A stretch of 64,000 nt of DNA. It comes from Halorubrum persicum. Its GTDB lineage: Archaea; Halobacteriota; Halobacteria; Halobacteriales; Haloferacaceae. The notes under the pieces were generated by a model that worked only from the letters and a program-made list of their open reading frames with translations, had not been told where the DNA came from and did no database searches. Position 1 is the stretch's first letter, and the number at the start of each line of letters is the position of its first letter. The stretch lies in contig NZ_NHOA01000017.1 of assembly GCF_002727125.1 (NCBI RefSeq), forward strand, positions 1 to 64,000, in the 5' to 3' direction. Positions 1 to 9,697 of the stretch are shown piece by piece. The position numbers were made by a program, and so were the translations under genes.

Positions 1-38
1 CGACGGCAGCGGTTGGTGGAATGGGTCGGAGAGCGGAG

Positions 39-76
39 GGCGACAGCAGACGGCGACAGCAGACAGCGACAGCAGG
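39..76. repeat. 13-bp short tandem repeat
   Basis: Two exact copies of a 13-bp unit GGCGACAGCAGAC are followed by a third, slightly changed and shorter copy. This is a GC-rich simple tandem repeat in a stretch without a credible gene. No function can be read from it. Confidence 0.6.
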
Positions 77-999
77 AGGGACAGCTCTCGGCGGGCAACG
101 GCATTCGACGTCGGCGCGGCGGACCCCTTCTCTAGCTCGGAAGAAGGGGAGCGAGGAGAATTGGTTGGTGGGGGTTGAGTGGAGAGGGCGGGTTGGATAG
201 TCTCCCCGCGTTGCCGTGGGCGGGCTGGTCAGGGCGGAGCCGAGGAGTCGGACAGGACGGGGCCAGACGGTGGGCGCGGCGGCGGGGAGTAGTCGGGGCC
301 GGCAGAGAACGCGGAGTAAGGCCGAAGTTGGCAGTCAAGAGTAGGGTTTAAACATAGCTATAGGAGCTGTCAACTAGAGTCTCACAGCCAAGTAAGGTTC
401 GAGAGGTAGGAGAATATTCTAATATGTGTCGCTTCGACTTATTTTCCCGTCCTGCTGGGTGCACACGTTTGGGCGATCTATGTTCACAAAATCGCTTAGA
501 ACTTTTAGTCGAAAGAGATAGTAGTAAAAATTCTATTTTTATTAGTGGTTCAGAACGATTCGGACAGTTCCTTTGTGGTGACTTCTCTGATAGCCGACTA
601 CCGTATTGCAGGGGTGTTGTTCGGTTATCTGGCGAATTACTGGTCCAGTTGTCACAACTCCGACTGGGCGTACGATATGATTTTCTCGCCAAATCACGAA
701 TTGAAATGTCAAACTGATTTTGTGAGTGTGGTTATTATGCTCGTCTCCAAATCGCATGGGGTGTATTGAATTTATATTAAGTATACAGTATTACCAGATA
801 AGATGCCTGAGTGCGGGTGATTCTATTTCGCAGAGGGTTGGAAATTTGGGCTAAAATTCCGGCCATTAGTGGTCTCTGGAAAGATCTATGGCAGATTACA
901 GTCCAATCTAAATAAATAACTGAAGATACCCTTCAATCAATTGGAATATGAAGAAAATATTATAATAATTCGGCTCTGACTACTAATTAGAACGATAAC
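77..999. other. Intergenic stretch without a supported gene
   Basis: The left third is very GC-rich and purine-biased. From about 345 on it becomes AT-rich, unlike the genes to its right. Several overlapping frames are open between 345 and 770 on both strands, but none has haloarchaeal acidic composition or a recognisable domain, so I call no gene. The AT-rich tract at about 955-970 could be the promoter of the HNH gene starting at 1000. Confidence 0.5.
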
Positions 1000-1515
1000 A
1001 TGGAACCAGATGACCCACGACAACAGACCCTTCAGATGAATCGTAAAATCTGGGTTTGGGATACAGCCGAAAACCTACGAGAAATGTATTGGGGCAACGG
1101 AATGACCCTCAAAGACATCGCAACGAAGGTGGGGGTTTCGATAACAACGGTCCACCGGCGAATGAAAGACCGCAAAGTTCCAACTCGAGGCCCCGGACCA
1201 TGGACCAGACGCAGTACCTTCCGGACGAATACTGATGGCAACGAGGAAGCGTCCGGATCACACAGATCAGTCGACATCCATCAACTAGTTATGGTCGCTG
1301 AGCATGGCACCAAAGCTGTGTACAACCGTGATGTTCATCATCAAACGAAGATTGCGTTCGATAATCGTCCGACTAATCTCGAATTGCTATCGCACAGTGA
1401 ACACACAACCTTGCATAACAGGTTAGAAACCCATCCTGAAAATCAATCAACGCTCTTCAAATTCGCAGCTAATGGGGAAAACAAACCAGATTATTTGGAA
1501 TCGGCAAACACATAG
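1000..1515 (+). CDS. HTH plus HNH endonuclease-like protein
   Basis: This 171-residue protein has an N-terminal helix-turn-helix of the resolvase/homing-nuclease type (residues about 25-55, TLKDIATKVGVSITTVHRRM). A C-terminal HNH-type half follows (about 100-150), with HHQTKIAFDNRPTNLELLSH and a trailing HTTLHNR. The arrangement HH, then N-RP-NLELL, then H-LH-R is that of phage and free-standing HNH homing nucleases, which nick or cut DNA at a specific site. An AT-rich TATA-like tract lies about 30 nt before the ATG, so the mRNA is probably leaderless. It stands alone, beside a probable insertion-sequence remnant. Activity is inferred only. Confidence 0.7.
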   Translation: MEPDDPRQQTLQMNRKIWVWDTAENLREMYWGNGMTLKDIATKVGVSITTVHRRMKDRKVPTRGPGPWTRRSTFRTNTDGNEEASGSHRSVDIHQLVMVAEHGTKAVYNRDVHHQTKIAFDNRPTNLELLSHSEHTTLHNRLETHPENQSTLFKFAANGENKPDYLESANT

Positions 1516-2161
1516 TTCTAAAATCAAATTCTACGTTCCCAGGGCTAGAGAGCCGTACTCGTCACGTCCGAGAACGAATCTCCCGTAACCACTATTAGGC
1601 ACTTGCGGATAAGTCAGCAAGTGCGATTTACGTGCTGATGTTGTCGATGTGGACTTAGCCGACAATCTGTTTCCATACTTCCGGAGCGCAAGCGCCTCCC
1701 CGGATCACTCGTGTTGTGAGTGGTTTGTTTTTAGCTACCGGTAGGCGTGGAGTGTGATTTACCAAGTGATTAAGCATACGGACTGATTCGAGCGGTAAAA
1801 GTACTCAAAGACCGGAATTCGGCGTGCGAGGTTTGTGGTGCTGATATAAAAGCTACAATCGCTCCTACGCCAGACTAGCACGAGTCCAGCGGAATCCCCC
1901 GGCGTCAGGACGCCGGAGGGTTCGTGCTGCCAGACGGATGACAGCAAGCCAGAATACCCGTGTCAGGAGTGATAACTCTGTCTCTCAGAACACCACTCCG
2001 GACACCGACCCACAGACACACCGAGTCGTACAACTCGCACATCAACCCCGTGAAGCGACCACGAAGTCACAGATACGCCAGCAGGCCCGCCTTGACGAAG
2101 GCGCATTCCAGAGAACGCGACAGGCCCATCGAACGACGCACCGACGAGGAGGGCGAGCTGC
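1516..2161. other. Intergenic stretch between HNH gene and DUF7344 operon
   Basis: No gene is supported here. The stretch includes a probable right end of an IS200/IS605-type element (listed separately) and a GGAGG ribosome-binding-like motif just before the start at 2162. The sequence around 1690-1740 has several short inverted repeats that I cannot assign. Confidence 0.5.
1805..1935 (+). mobile_element. Probable TnpB / IS200-IS605 right-end remnant
   Basis: One frame reads CEVCGADIKA, which resembles the C-terminal zinc finger of TnpB (CxxCG followed by a D-x-N-A-like stretch). It ends in HESSGIPRR across a GC-rich hairpin (CCCCCGGCGTCAGGACGCCGG) at about 1894-1914. Haloarchaeal TnpB genes typically end in such a hairpin, which also forms the 3' part of the guide RNA. 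No upstream TnpB coding sequence is present, so at most the last 130 bp remain. The call rests on resemblance alone. Confidence 0.35.
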
Positions 2162-2548
2162 ATGACCGCGACATCCAGCGAGTCGGCGTCACTTGCCATC
2201 CCAATGGATCCTGATAGCGTATTCGATGCAATCGGGAACCGTCGCCGTCGTCGCGTCCTGTTGTCCTTGTCACGGGCTCCCGATGAAGTCACTGCTGACG
2301 AGCTTGCGGTCGAAATCGCGGCCATCGAAAACGGAATCGACCCCAGCAAAGTCGGGAGCGACGACCGAACCCCAGTCTACATCGCATTGACCCAACGGCA
2401 TCTTGAGACGCTCGATGGGGTCGGCGCGGTCGACTATGATGACCGTTCGAAGACTGTGACTTCGACGGACGCGACGGAACCGCTCGCCGAATACATTCGT
2501 CGACTCCAGACGGCCTGCTACAAGCCCAAGTCGGAGGAATCCACATGA
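2162..2548 (+). CDS. DUF7344-like winged-helix protein
   Basis: This 128-residue protein has the pattern of haloarchaeal DUF7344 regulators: an opening VFDAIGNRRRRRVLLSL helix, a middle ADELAVEIA recognition segment, and an LTQRHLETLDGVGAVDYD wing. The domain is predicted to bind DNA. The ATG is preceded by GGAGG at a suitable distance. Its last codons overlap the next gene (ATGA at 2545-2548), so it heads a three-gene operon that ends in an Mrr-like nuclease. It may regulate that operon. The family assignment is from memory of the motif. Confidence 0.65.
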   Translation: MTATSSESASLAIPMDPDSVFDAIGNRRRRRVLLSLSRAPDEVTADELAVEIAAIENGIDPSKVGSDDRTPVYIALTQRHLETLDGVGAVDYDDRSKTVTSTDATEPLAEYIRRLQTACYKPKSEEST

Positions 2549-3246
2549 CAGACACCCAAGCGCACGCCCTCGCGACGCTTCGAGACATCGATGGCCGTTT
2601 CCACCGGCTCTTTGAGGCGGTCGATACTGCGGATGAGACAGCAGCCACGCCAGTCCCAGACCCAATCACCACACTCCGACGTGCACGCTCGCAGATCGAC
2701 GCTGCGCTCTTTAAACAGCACCGTCGAACAGACGACAACCCACTCCCAGATGGCGGCTCGTGTGTCCTCCAGTGGACTCCAACTACGTCTCCACCGCGGC
2801 GGCTCGTTCTGGAGCCCGACGGCGACGGCGATAGCTGGACGCGGCGTGAACTCGAGTGGACAGGCGCTGGCTGGCGCAGCTGTCGTCGCGACACCATCCG
2901 TGATGTTGCGATTAGCGCCCCCGCGGAACCACGCTACCCAGACCCCGTCGATCCGCCAACACTCGACACGCTTCTCGCCTTGATTCGCGGCACCTGGACG
3001 AATCCGGACCCGGCCGTTCTCGTCTTCGATACGGCCGGGATGACTGAACAGGGCGTCCTCATGGCTGTCGAGGACGAACTCCGGTATCGAGGAGCCGATA
3101 GTCACCAGTGGTACACCGTCACCGACGAAGCGGAACTCTCTCATCACGTCCAGAAGCAGGGTCAGCCGACCGTCCAGTCGCTCTCGGAGACTTCGCTGAC
3201 GCGCCAGCACTTTACGCCGAGTCCACTCACCGATGACGACGGATGA
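2545..3246 (+). CDS. Hypothetical protein in nuclease operon
   Basis: This 233-residue acidic protein matches no family I recognise. The N-terminal 60 residues look helical and contain DIDGRFHRLFEAVDTADE. The middle has a tryptophan-rich beta-like section (SWTRRELEWTGAGWRSC). The C-terminal part begins with LIRGTWTNPDPAVLVFDTAG, which looks like an alpha/beta segment. Both gene ends overlap their neighbours, by 4 bp upstream and 14 bp downstream, so it is translationally coupled to the DUF7344-like gene and to the nuclease-like gene. A partner role in a small defence or DNA-processing operon is inference. Confidence 0.6.
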   Translation: MTDTQAHALATLRDIDGRFHRLFEAVDTADETAATPVPDPITTLRRARSQIDAALFKQHRRTDDNPLPDGGSCVLQWTPTTSPPRRLVLEPDGDGDSWTRRELEWTGAGWRSCRRDTIRDVAISAPAEPRYPDPVDPPTLDTLLALIRGTWTNPDPAVLVFDTAGMTEQGVLMAVEDELRYRGADSHQWYTVTDEAELSHHVQKQGQPTVQSLSETSLTRQHFTPSPLTDDDG

Positions 3247-4279
3247 GCCCACTCCAGGGGAGTACGATGACCGCCTGAGCCTGCTGACGAAGACAATCGG
3301 GGCACTCCGTGAAACACTCGAGCGCGATCATTCGCTTCCCACTGACCAACGGATGTTCGCCTGCCGGCTCCTCTTCCTCGCGAGCCAGCCGATCACTGAA
3401 GCCGAACGGATTCTGCCCGAGCCAGACCGAGATGTTGACTCAGCAGAAGATCTAACTCCCGCTTCATGGGATGACTACGCGGCTGCAGTCATCAACATCG
3501 AACGGCAGTTGTGCTGGCTGATTCGCTCACTCCGTGCTGTACAGCCGGCAGCCCACCACTATGACGAACCACCCGTCGAGAAGTTCACAACAGCCCTCGA
3601 GTACGCGACAGCCCTCCGAGATATCCTGCCAGCGGTTCCCGAAGATAGTCCAGTTCTCGCCGACATAGAGGACATCAACCTCGACAACGTTGACCCGCAC
3701 GTCGGGGGGCGTGGGAATGGTGATGGGCGGTGGCTGGAGTATCAACTCGAGCGTGCACTGGGGCGCTGGGGATACCGTGCAGCGACACGCCAACACCTCT
3801 ATAGTATGGAGATTGATGTCGTCGCTAAACGGAGTGAGAAACAGCAGCAGCCCAATGACTGGATTGTCGCCCAGTGTAAAGACTGGACAGACGACCCAAT
3901 CACACCGACGGCTCTCTTCCGGTTGTGTACCGTGGCGTTTGCCTGTCGTGCGATGCCAGTGCTCTGTCACACGACCGAGTTGACGCCGCGGACCGAGAAA
4001 CTGGCGCGTGAACTCGAAGTGCGCGTGCTTGAGCTACCAGACTTAGAGCGTGCAGAGCTGCCTGCCCCACAGATTGCCAAACCAACGATGGAATTCCGAG
4101 AATGGGAGCCACAGTACCGCGCTCGCGAGCATCGTGGCATGTTCCCGTTGATGTTCCGCAGCGAGCCAGGGAAACGCTTCAGCTACGTCCCCGGGTTCAA
4201 GCCAGTCGGCAACGACGCCGATTACGAACCGATCGAGAGTGATCGGGATGACGATGCGCATCCCGCTGCTGGTCATTAA
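3233..4279 (+). CDS. Mrr-like PD-(D/E)xK endonuclease
   Basis: This 348-residue protein has a helical N-terminal half. A restriction-endonuclease-like core sits at about residues 165-270: RWLEYQLERALGRWGYRAA, then MEIDVVAK, then WIVAQCKDW. The E, the D and the Q-x-K are placed as in Mrr_cat-type PD-(D/E)xK nucleases. The last 80 residues are a basic and aromatic tail. It is the third gene of an overlapping operon with a winged-helix gene and an unknown gene. The family suggests cleavage of foreign or modified DNA, but no methyltransferase is adjacent, so any substrate is unknown. Confidence 0.65.
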   Translation: MTTDEPTPGEYDDRLSLLTKTIGALRETLERDHSLPTDQRMFACRLLFLASQPITEAERILPEPDRDVDSAEDLTPASWDDYAAAVINIERQLCWLIRSLRAVQPAAHHYDEPPVEKFTTALEYATALRDILPAVPEDSPVLADIEDINLDNVDPHVGGRGNGDGRWLEYQLERALGRWGYRAATRQHLYSMEIDVVAKRSEKQQQPNDWIVAQCKDWTDDPITPTALFRLCTVAFACRAMPVLCHTTELTPRTEKLARELEVRVLELPDLERAELPAPQIAKPTMEFREWEPQYRAREHRGMFPLMFRSEPGKRFSYVPGFKPVGNDADYEPIESDRDDDAHPAAGH

Positions 4280-4422
4280 CTCTCTACAGGATTGGACACC
4301 GAGTGTCGAATTATACTTCTACTGGCCAGGAGCGAAATTCTCTGAAATGTTCTTCGGAGATCTGCTGAGGCATATCCATCTGCGAAAATCGTATTATCGT
4401 CCGCCGACAGATATTGGTACGG

Positions 4423-4878
4423 ATGCCCGTTCCGGTTGACGAACTCACGAGTGACGATCGGTTCCCGATCAAGCCGGACACGAACGAGTACTGCGCTCTC
4501 AGCTTCCTTATCGCACACCGCGAATACGGCTTCACTCCACGCGAAATCGCAGATCGAACAGCCCTCAACAAGACCGCCGTGTCGAACACGATGGATCGTC
4601 TCTTCGAGCACGGGCTTATCGAACGAGTAGACAACGTCTATTACGTTGACCCAAGCCGAGCCAGTGAGCTAAAGCGACGGCTTGAATCGCTCGATTCACT
4701 CGTTCAATTCTTCGAGTCAGCACCCGACGACAACTACGCCGAGAAGGGCTGGGAACAGGAACTCCCGACCTTCGATCCAGATGCAAAAGCAGATGCCCCG
4801 GAGGAGGACTCCGAAACGGCAGAAACACAAGCAGAAGACCTCATCGCAGATATCGAAGATTGTCGTAGAACAGAATAA
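4423..4878 (+). CDS. MarR-like winged-helix regulator
   Basis: A winged helix occupies about residues 20-75 of this 151-residue protein (FTPREIADRTALNKTAVSNT, then DRLFEHGLIERVDNVYYVD). A long acidic tail follows. I chose the ATG at 4423 because a TATTATC box lies about 30 nt upstream, which fits a leaderless transcript; a TTG nine bases earlier is possible. In many haloarchaea such regulators pair with a PemK/MazF-like toxin. No toxin follows here: the next DNA is a decayed fragment on the other strand, so the partner may have been lost. Confidence 0.65.
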   Translation: MPVPVDELTSDDRFPIKPDTNEYCALSFLIAHREYGFTPREIADRTALNKTAVSNTMDRLFEHGLIERVDNVYYVDPSRASELKRRLESLDSLVQFFESAPDDNYAEKGWEQELPTFDPDAKADAPEEDSETAETQAEDLIADIEDCRRTE

Positions 4879-4912
4879 CCTCGCTTCCGTGTTTAAATTC
4901 CGCGTCCATGTC

Positions 4913-5149
4913 TCAGTACCGGCTTTCCAAGACCATACAGGGGAGTTCGTCGTCGCCGCCGGTGAGCGTGAAATAGAGTGCCGTACTGCCTTAGTGGAGG
5001 CCAGTGATTTCGCCAATCCAACGGACGCCGTTGAGGGCAGGCGTGTCCTGGACGACCGACGCGATCCGGTCGTTCAGCTGTGACACGCTAAGGACCTCTC
5101 TCGCATCGGGTTCGACCGCCTGCCGTTCGGTATCCGGTGCGTCCGCCAT
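4913..5149 (-). pseudogene. xseA: Decayed xseA (exonuclease VII large subunit) fragment
   Basis: The first reading block, from the ATG at 5149, encodes VLSVSQLNDRIASVVQDTPA followed by LNGVRWIGEITGLH, then a TAA at 4991-4993. A second frame resumes with TALYFTLTGGDDELPCMV. Together these match the OB-fold start of exonuclease VII large subunits in order and spacing, split by a frameshift. Nothing of the catalytic part remains before the convergent gene. This is an inert remnant of about 80 codons, marking a past recombination with chromosomal DNA. Confidence 0.7.
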
Positions 5150-5224
5150 CTCCGTTTTCTAACTTCTGAACAGGAACCTCAAAAAGCTACGTTCGAGTGC
5201 CGGGGTTGGCTGCGTTACGCAGGC

Positions 5225-5392
5225 CTACAGGTCGCGGGGCTGGACCGTCTTCCGGTCGTTGGCCTCAGCACGCTCTGCGGCGTCGTCGAGCAGTTCGGCG
5301 ACCTCTTCGTTGAGGGCGTCGTAGAAATCTGCCGAGACGTTGTGGTCCGAAAGTGCGTCCTTCACGGCTGCTTTGACGATGAGGTCAGACAT
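5225..5392 (-). CDS. Small histone-fold-like protein (DUF1931-like)
   Basis: This 55-residue protein begins LIVKAAVKDALSDHNVSADF and ends ERAEANDRKTVQPRDL. The helix, NVSxDFYxALNEEV helix, and closing R-K-TVQPRD signature match small haloarchaeal proteins of the archaeal histone / DUF1931 type. Such proteins have a histone-fold-like helical core and are thought to bind DNA or form small assemblies. The gene is single and lies just upstream of the xseA remnant on the same strand. The composition is strongly acidic. Confidence 0.75.
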   Translation of the reverse strand: MSDLIVKAAVKDALSDHNVSADFYDALNEEVAELLDDAAERAEANDRKTVQPRDL

Positions 5393-5526
5393 TCCATCGC
5401 GGACTTCTCTTGTCCACCATATAAAGGTTCGAAGTTCTCACGTAGTCTTCCTGGCCAGTCACGCCGAATTCGCCTCTGAGTACCAGAGAGAACATATGCC
5501 ACCCCTCAAAAATAGGGAACAGGCAG

Positions 5527-5823
5527 ATGCACGATCTAACTGGGTTCCAGCGGGATATCTTGTACGTAACCACCGGGCTCGAGGAACCACATGGGCTCGC
5601 AATCAAGGACGAACTCGACGACTACTACGAGCAGGAGATCAATCATGGCCGCCTCTATCCGAATCTCGACGATCTCGTCAACAAAGGACTGCTGGAGAAG
5701 GGTGAACTCGACAAGCGGACGAACGTGTACACGGTCACGCAACGCGGATTGCGGGAAATCGAGGCGCGACGTGAGTGGGAAAGTCAGTATTTAGAAGATG
5801 TGAACGCACCCACTACGTCGTAG
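5527..5823 (+). CDS. PadR-family transcriptional regulator
   Basis: The sequence opens LTGFQRDILYVTTGLEEPHG, continues with LYPNLDDLVNKGLLEKGELD and closes with TNVYTVTQRGLREIE. This is the complete PadR winged helix in 98 residues without a long C-terminal dimer arm. PadR proteins repress nearby promoters and are released by small ligands. It precedes the broken Fic-like gene by about 50 bp on the same strand and may have regulated it. The ATG follows a purine-rich stretch. Confidence 0.8.
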   Translation: MHDLTGFQRDILYVTTGLEEPHGLAIKDELDDYYEQEINHGRLYPNLDDLVNKGLLEKGELDKRTNVYTVTQRGLREIEARREWESQYLEDVNAPTTS

Positions 5824-5876
5824 AATCATTATAAAAGCGAGACTGCTTTACCTACTTCCCACGAATCCACAGTAAG

Positions 5877-6764
5877 ATGGCTCGGCTCGTCTTCTATCAC
5901 CACCCCCAGGCCGAGAATTTCTCACTCAAATATAGCTCGGCATCGGTGGCAGAAATCCTGTCTCAGCGAGAGCAATCCGACGAGTCAACAAAGCTCATCG
6001 GGTACCCCTTTGAAACACCGGTCTATGTGCTCTACGAAGGCGATTCAGAGATCGAATCAGCCTGAGAGGTCGACTTCGATCAGGAATGGCTGAGCGACCG
6101 TATTCGTGACCTCCCCCGTGCTGGGCAGGTTGTCGCATTCCGATTAGTAGAGTTGCTCGAAGCCGCGGTCGATGTTCGAGATGAGGATGAGTTCCGACTC
6201 TACAAGGAGTTCGAACCGCAAAAGATCCAGCAGGCACTCGATCACGTCTCCTGGGGAGCACCACTGCCGACCGTCGCTGGAGAGGTGATGGCGAATTTGA
6301 TCCTCCGACATTCCCTCCCAAATGCGAATCACCGAACTGGCATCGCGATGCTGCAGTTCTGTATTGAGAGTGTGGACCCGGATTTTGAGATGCCACGAAC
6401 GCACGTCGACGACGATACCTGGCGAGAGTGGGTCAATCCCTATATTGTTGATTCTAAGCGTCTCATCACGGTCCGCCGGAACAACCTCCGTTTCAAGCAA
6501 CTCGAAGAGCTGGACGTCGACCTCGTCGAACGGAAAGATGGGATCCAAATCCGGTTAGCCGAGTTCGAGCTGGATATGCACTGGCGAGAAGCCCTCACAG
6601 AGTATGCTGGGCAGCACGAATCCCACTGTACGGACTTCGCGCAGGCAGTTCTCGAACGAGCAGGACGGGACGATCTACTTGACCGTCAAGGACCAAAGAA
6701 ACAAGAGTTCATCACGTATCTGGAGAACGGACTGGTCGAACGAGACTTCAGAGAAATGTTTTGA
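5877..6764 (+). pseudogene. Fic/Doc-like gene with one in-frame stop (TGA)
   Basis: One continuous frame runs from the ATG at 5877 to the stop at 6762, interrupted by a single TGA at 6063-6065. The codons on both sides of the TGA read as sensible acidic protein in the same frame. The downstream part contains RHSLPNANHRTGIAMLQFCI, which resembles the Fic/Doc loop (H-x-F-x-D/N-x-N-x-R). The first residue of that motif is shifted and Phe is replaced. Fic proteins transfer AMP or phosphate to targets and can be toxins. With the stop, a 62-residue N-terminal peptide and possibly a downstream protein from the TTG at 6153 could be made. I read it as a recently inactivated gene. Confidence 0.6.
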
Positions 6765-6869
6765 TCAGTCGCGAAGCTCGGCGACCGACTGACCAACCTC
6801 ACGGACGTGTTCACTTCGCTCGAGGTCGAGTTCCTCGGCGAGGTAGTCAACCGTCTCTTCGAGGCTCAT
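6765..6869 (-). CDS. Small acidic protein of unknown function
   Basis: The 34-residue peptide MSLEETVDYLAEELDLERSE with tail VREVGQSVAELRD is acidic, helical and haloarchaeal in style. The frame is open further upstream, but that part has basic, non-haloarchaeal composition. Its stop codon directly abuts the stop of the convergent Fic-like frame. It could be the C-terminus of a lost longer gene. No function can be proposed. Confidence 0.4.
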   Translation of the reverse strand: MSLEETVDYLAEELDLERSEHVREVGQSVAELRD

Positions 6870-7085
6870 ATCGGAATGAAGTCCGTCTAACGGTATAAAC
6901 CTAGTGCTGGCGCAACAATGTCGCCCATCAGAGGAAGCGTCTGTGTATACCAAACTTCGCACCCCTCGGGATAACTGTGGAATCGGTGACCGCATAGCGA
7001 TACCCACCGAAATCACGCAGTGTCGCCATTTGCTGTCCATTAACCGAACTCAATTGAAAGAAGCTCCGAAGCGATCGGGAGCGTT

Positions 7086-9368
7086 TCAGTCTGCAGGTTG
7101 TGCGTCAGTCGCTGGTGTCCCGCTTGGAAGCTCGGGGATGGACAGGTCCACGCGGCGGAGCAGCTGAGCGTTGATCGCGACGATTACTGTACTCAACGAC
7201 ATCAGAAGTGCACCCACAGCGGGGGACAGCAGAATCCCAATCGGTGCCAACACGCCTGCTGCGAGCGGAATCGCGAAGACGTTGTAGCCGGCGGCCCAGA
7301 CGATGTTCTCCTGCATCTTCCGGTAGCTCGCCTTACTGAGCTTCACCAGCCGAACGACGTCCATCGGGTTGTTCTGCACGAGAATAACGTCGGCCGACTG
7401 GACCGCGACGTCGGTGCCACTCCCGATCGCAATGCCGACGTCGGCTCGCGTCAGCGCCGGCGCGTCGTTGACGCCGTCGCCGACCATCCCCACGAGTTTG
7501 CCCTGGTCCTGGAGTTCCTGGACTTTCTCGTCCTTGTCTTGGGGTAGGACCTCCGCGAACACCGTGTCGATGCCCAGTTCGTCGGCGACAGCGTTGGCGA
7601 CGTCCTGGGAGTCCCCAGTCAGCATCGCCACCTCGATGCCCAGATCGTGGAGGGCGTCGACGACGCGGAAACTCTCCTCGCGGATCACGTCGGCCATCGC
7701 GAAGGCGGCGATCAGCTCTCCGTCACGAACGAGATACACCACAGTCTGGGCGTTCTGACCGGCCTCGTCAGCGAAGTGCTGGAGATGGTCGGGAATTTCG
7801 CTATCGAGTTGGGCCAACAGGTTCGGGCCACCGACGTACACCTCGTTTCCGTCGACATTCGCCCGGACACCCTTGCCTTTAATCGCCTCGAAGGCTGTCG
7901 CGTCAGGAGTAGTTACATCTCGCTCGTCGGCGGCCTCACGGATCGCTCGGGCGATCATGTGTTCGGAGTCACTCTCGACGGCTGCCGCCAGCCCGAGCGC
8001 GTCGTCCTCGTCAACGCCGTCGACGGTCGCCATATCCACGACGCCGTGTTCACCCTCAGTAAGCGTCCCTGTCTTGTCGAAGATGATGGCATCCAAGTTC
8101 CGCGCGTCCTCCATCGCAATTCGGTCGCGGACGAGCATCCCGTTGCGCGCTGCAAGTGAGGTGTTGATCGCGACGACCAGCGGGATGGCGAGCCCGAGGG
8201 CGTGTGGGCAGGCGATGACGAGCACCGTCACGACTCGCTCGATGACCGTCGCGTCGAACGAGACTGCGACCGTCCACGCAATCGCGGTCACGACTGCCGC
8301 CCCGAGCGCGACGTAGAACAGCCAGCCGGCCGCCCGGTCGGCCAACACTTGCGTCTTGGACTTGCTCTGTTGAGCTTCCTCGACGAGGCGCATGATGCCC
8401 GCGAGTGTTGTCTCCTCGCCCGTCGCACCGACGCGAACACGGAGACTCCCGTCGCCGTTGATGGTGCCGCCGATGACCTCGTCGCCAGGCTCTTTCGAGA
8501 CGGGCTTGGACTCGCCGGTGATCATCGACTCGTTGACGTCGGAGTCACCCTCCTCGACGGTGCCGTCAGCAGGGACACTCGCGCCCGGCCGGACGAGCAC
8601 GAGATCGCCTTCCGAGAGCTCACTGACGGGAACTTCTTCGGTCTCCCCGTCGTCGGTGATACGCTCGGCGGTGTCTGGCATCAGTTTCGCCAGTTCGTCG
8701 AGCGCGCTGGAGGCCCGCCGGACCGACCGCATCTCGATCCAGTGGCCCAGCAGCATGATGTCGATCAGCGTGACGAGCTCCCAGAAGAACGCCGACTGCG
8801 TCGGGAAGACCACGCTCGCGAGGCTGTAGACGAACGCGACGGTGATCGCCATCGAGATGAGCGTCATCATCCCCGGCGACCGATCTTTCAGCTCCGGTAC
8901 CGCCATCTGGAGGAACGGCATCCCACCGTACGCGAAGACGATGACCGCGAAGACGGGGTTGATCCACTCGCTGCCCGGGAACGCGGGGACGGAGAACCCG
9001 AGCCACTCCTGCAGCATTTCGCTGTATAGCAGGACTGGGATCGACAGGAGCGTCGAGACGAAGAAGCGCCGGCGGAACATCTGCTCGTGGCCCTTGTGCA
9101 TCCCGCCATGCCCCTCACCGTGGCCCTCATGGGAACCGTGGTCGTGTCCTTCGCCCTCGTGTCCAGCGTGCTCGTGCTGCTCGTCGAGCACTGTCTCACT
9201 CTCCGCAGCAGGGTGTGCCTCTTCTTCCAGTAGGTCCTGTTCTACCCGCTGCTCGTCCGACTCGGCGTCCGATTCATCCTGCTCGCCGTGTTCGTGCTGG
9301 TGACTGCTGTCGTCCTGCTGGTGTTCCCCTCCAGGGAGATTCTCATTTGTATCTTTGTGGTCGTCCAT
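7086..9368 (-). CDS. copB: Copper-type P1B ATPase with CPH motif (CopB-like)
   Basis: This 760-residue membrane ATPase has a His-, Glu- and Asp-rich N-terminus (many H residues between about 45 and 95) instead of an HMA domain. The expected motifs are all present: TGES near residue 283, [10 protein letters not shown] near 387, [10 protein letters not shown] near 430, and [11 protein letters not shown] near 630. A CPH metal-site motif and a His-rich N-terminus are typical of the CopB group, which exports Cu(I)/Cu(II) or Ag. CopZ lies 131 bp upstream on the same strand, which supports copper handling. The C-terminus has the usual last two membrane helices. Confidence 0.9.
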   Translation of the reverse strand: MDDHKDTNENLPGGEHQQDDSSHQHEHGEQDESDAESDEQRVEQDLLEEEAHPAAESETVLDEQHEHAGHEGEGHDHGSHEGHGEGHGGMHKGHEQMFRRRFFVSTLLSIPVLLYSEMLQEWLGFSVPAFPGSEWINPVFAVIVFAYGGMPFLQMAVPELKDRSPGMMTLISMAITVAFVYSLASVVFPTQSAFFWELVTLIDIMLLGHWIEMRSVRRASSALDELAKLMPDTAERITDDGETEEVPVSELSEGDLVLVRPGASVPADGTVEEGDSDVNESMITGESKPVSKEPGDEVIGGTINGDGSLRVRVGATGEETTLAGIMRLVEEAQQSKSKTQVLADRAAGWLFYVALGAAVVTAIAWTVAVSFDATVIERVVTVLVIACPHALGLAIPLVVAINTSLAARNGMLVRDRIAMEDARNLDAIIFDKTGTLTEGEHGVVDMATVDGVDEDDALGLAAAVESDSEHMIARAIREAADERDVTTPDATAFEAIKGKGVRANVDGNEVYVGGPNLLAQLDSEIPDHLQHFADEAGQNAQTVVYLVRDGELIAAFAMADVIREESFRVVDALHDLGIEVAMLTGDSQDVANAVADELGIDTVFAEVLPQDKDEKVQELQDQGKLVGMVGDGVNDAPALTRADVGIAIGSGTDVAVQSADVILVQNNPMDVVRLVKLSKASYRKMQENIVWAAGYNVFAIPLAAGVLAPIGILLSPAVGALLMSLSTVIVAINAQLLRRVDLSIPELPSGTPATDAQPAD

Positions 9369-9499
9369 AGCCCATATTCTCTGTAGAGGTGGATCCGCTG
9401 GCCCCCTGAATCTTCCCCACTGAACTGTACAGCAGGACCAGCGTAGCGAAGCTTCAAAGACAACGGTTGGCCGTTGTCTCGGAGTGGTCCGCGCGATTC

Positions 9500-9697
9500 T
9501 CAGGCGTAAGCGGTGTACCCGGCGTCTTCGACGGCCTCCACGAGAGCTGTGACATTTGCCTCACCATCGACGCTCGCCTGTTCGCTCTCCCTGTCGACGG
9601 TCACGTCAGTCACGCCGGATACCTCTTCGAGGGCCTCTTCGACCGTCTGCTCACAGTGACCGCACGTCATGCCTTCCACGATGATCGTCGTCGTCAT
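9500..9697 (-). CDS. copZ: HMA copper chaperone (CopZ-like)
   Basis: The 65-residue protein is one HMA domain: [20 protein letters not shown] contains the GMTCxxC copper loop, and it ends in the usual [10 protein letters not shown]. Such chaperones carry Cu(I) in the cytosol to P1B ATPases or sensors. I start at the Met directly before TTTIIV, because an earlier in-frame Met would add only four atypical residues. It lies upstream of the CPH-type ATPase in the same direction, so both probably answer to copper. Confidence 0.9.
   Translation of the reverse strand: MTTTIIVEGMTCGHCEQTVEEALEEVSGVTDVTVDRESEQASVDGEANVTALVEAVEDAGYTAYA

Noticed and set aside
132-770. Open frames on both strands at the left end (for example 132-338 minus, 348-692 minus, 424-717 plus)
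   Set aside because: They overlap each other, have basic or Cys/Ser-rich composition unlike haloarchaeal proteins, and show no domain. They are open because of local composition.
6063-6065. TGA as selenocysteine or recoded stop
   Set aside because: No SECIS-like need or catalytic site lies at this position, haloarchaea are not known for selenoproteins, and another gene in the window is broken by TAG instead.
6765-7040. Full 91-codon reading of the small minus-strand gene
   Set aside because: Only the last 34 residues have haloarchaeal acidic composition. The upstream part is basic and Cys/Trp-rich, so I kept the short version.
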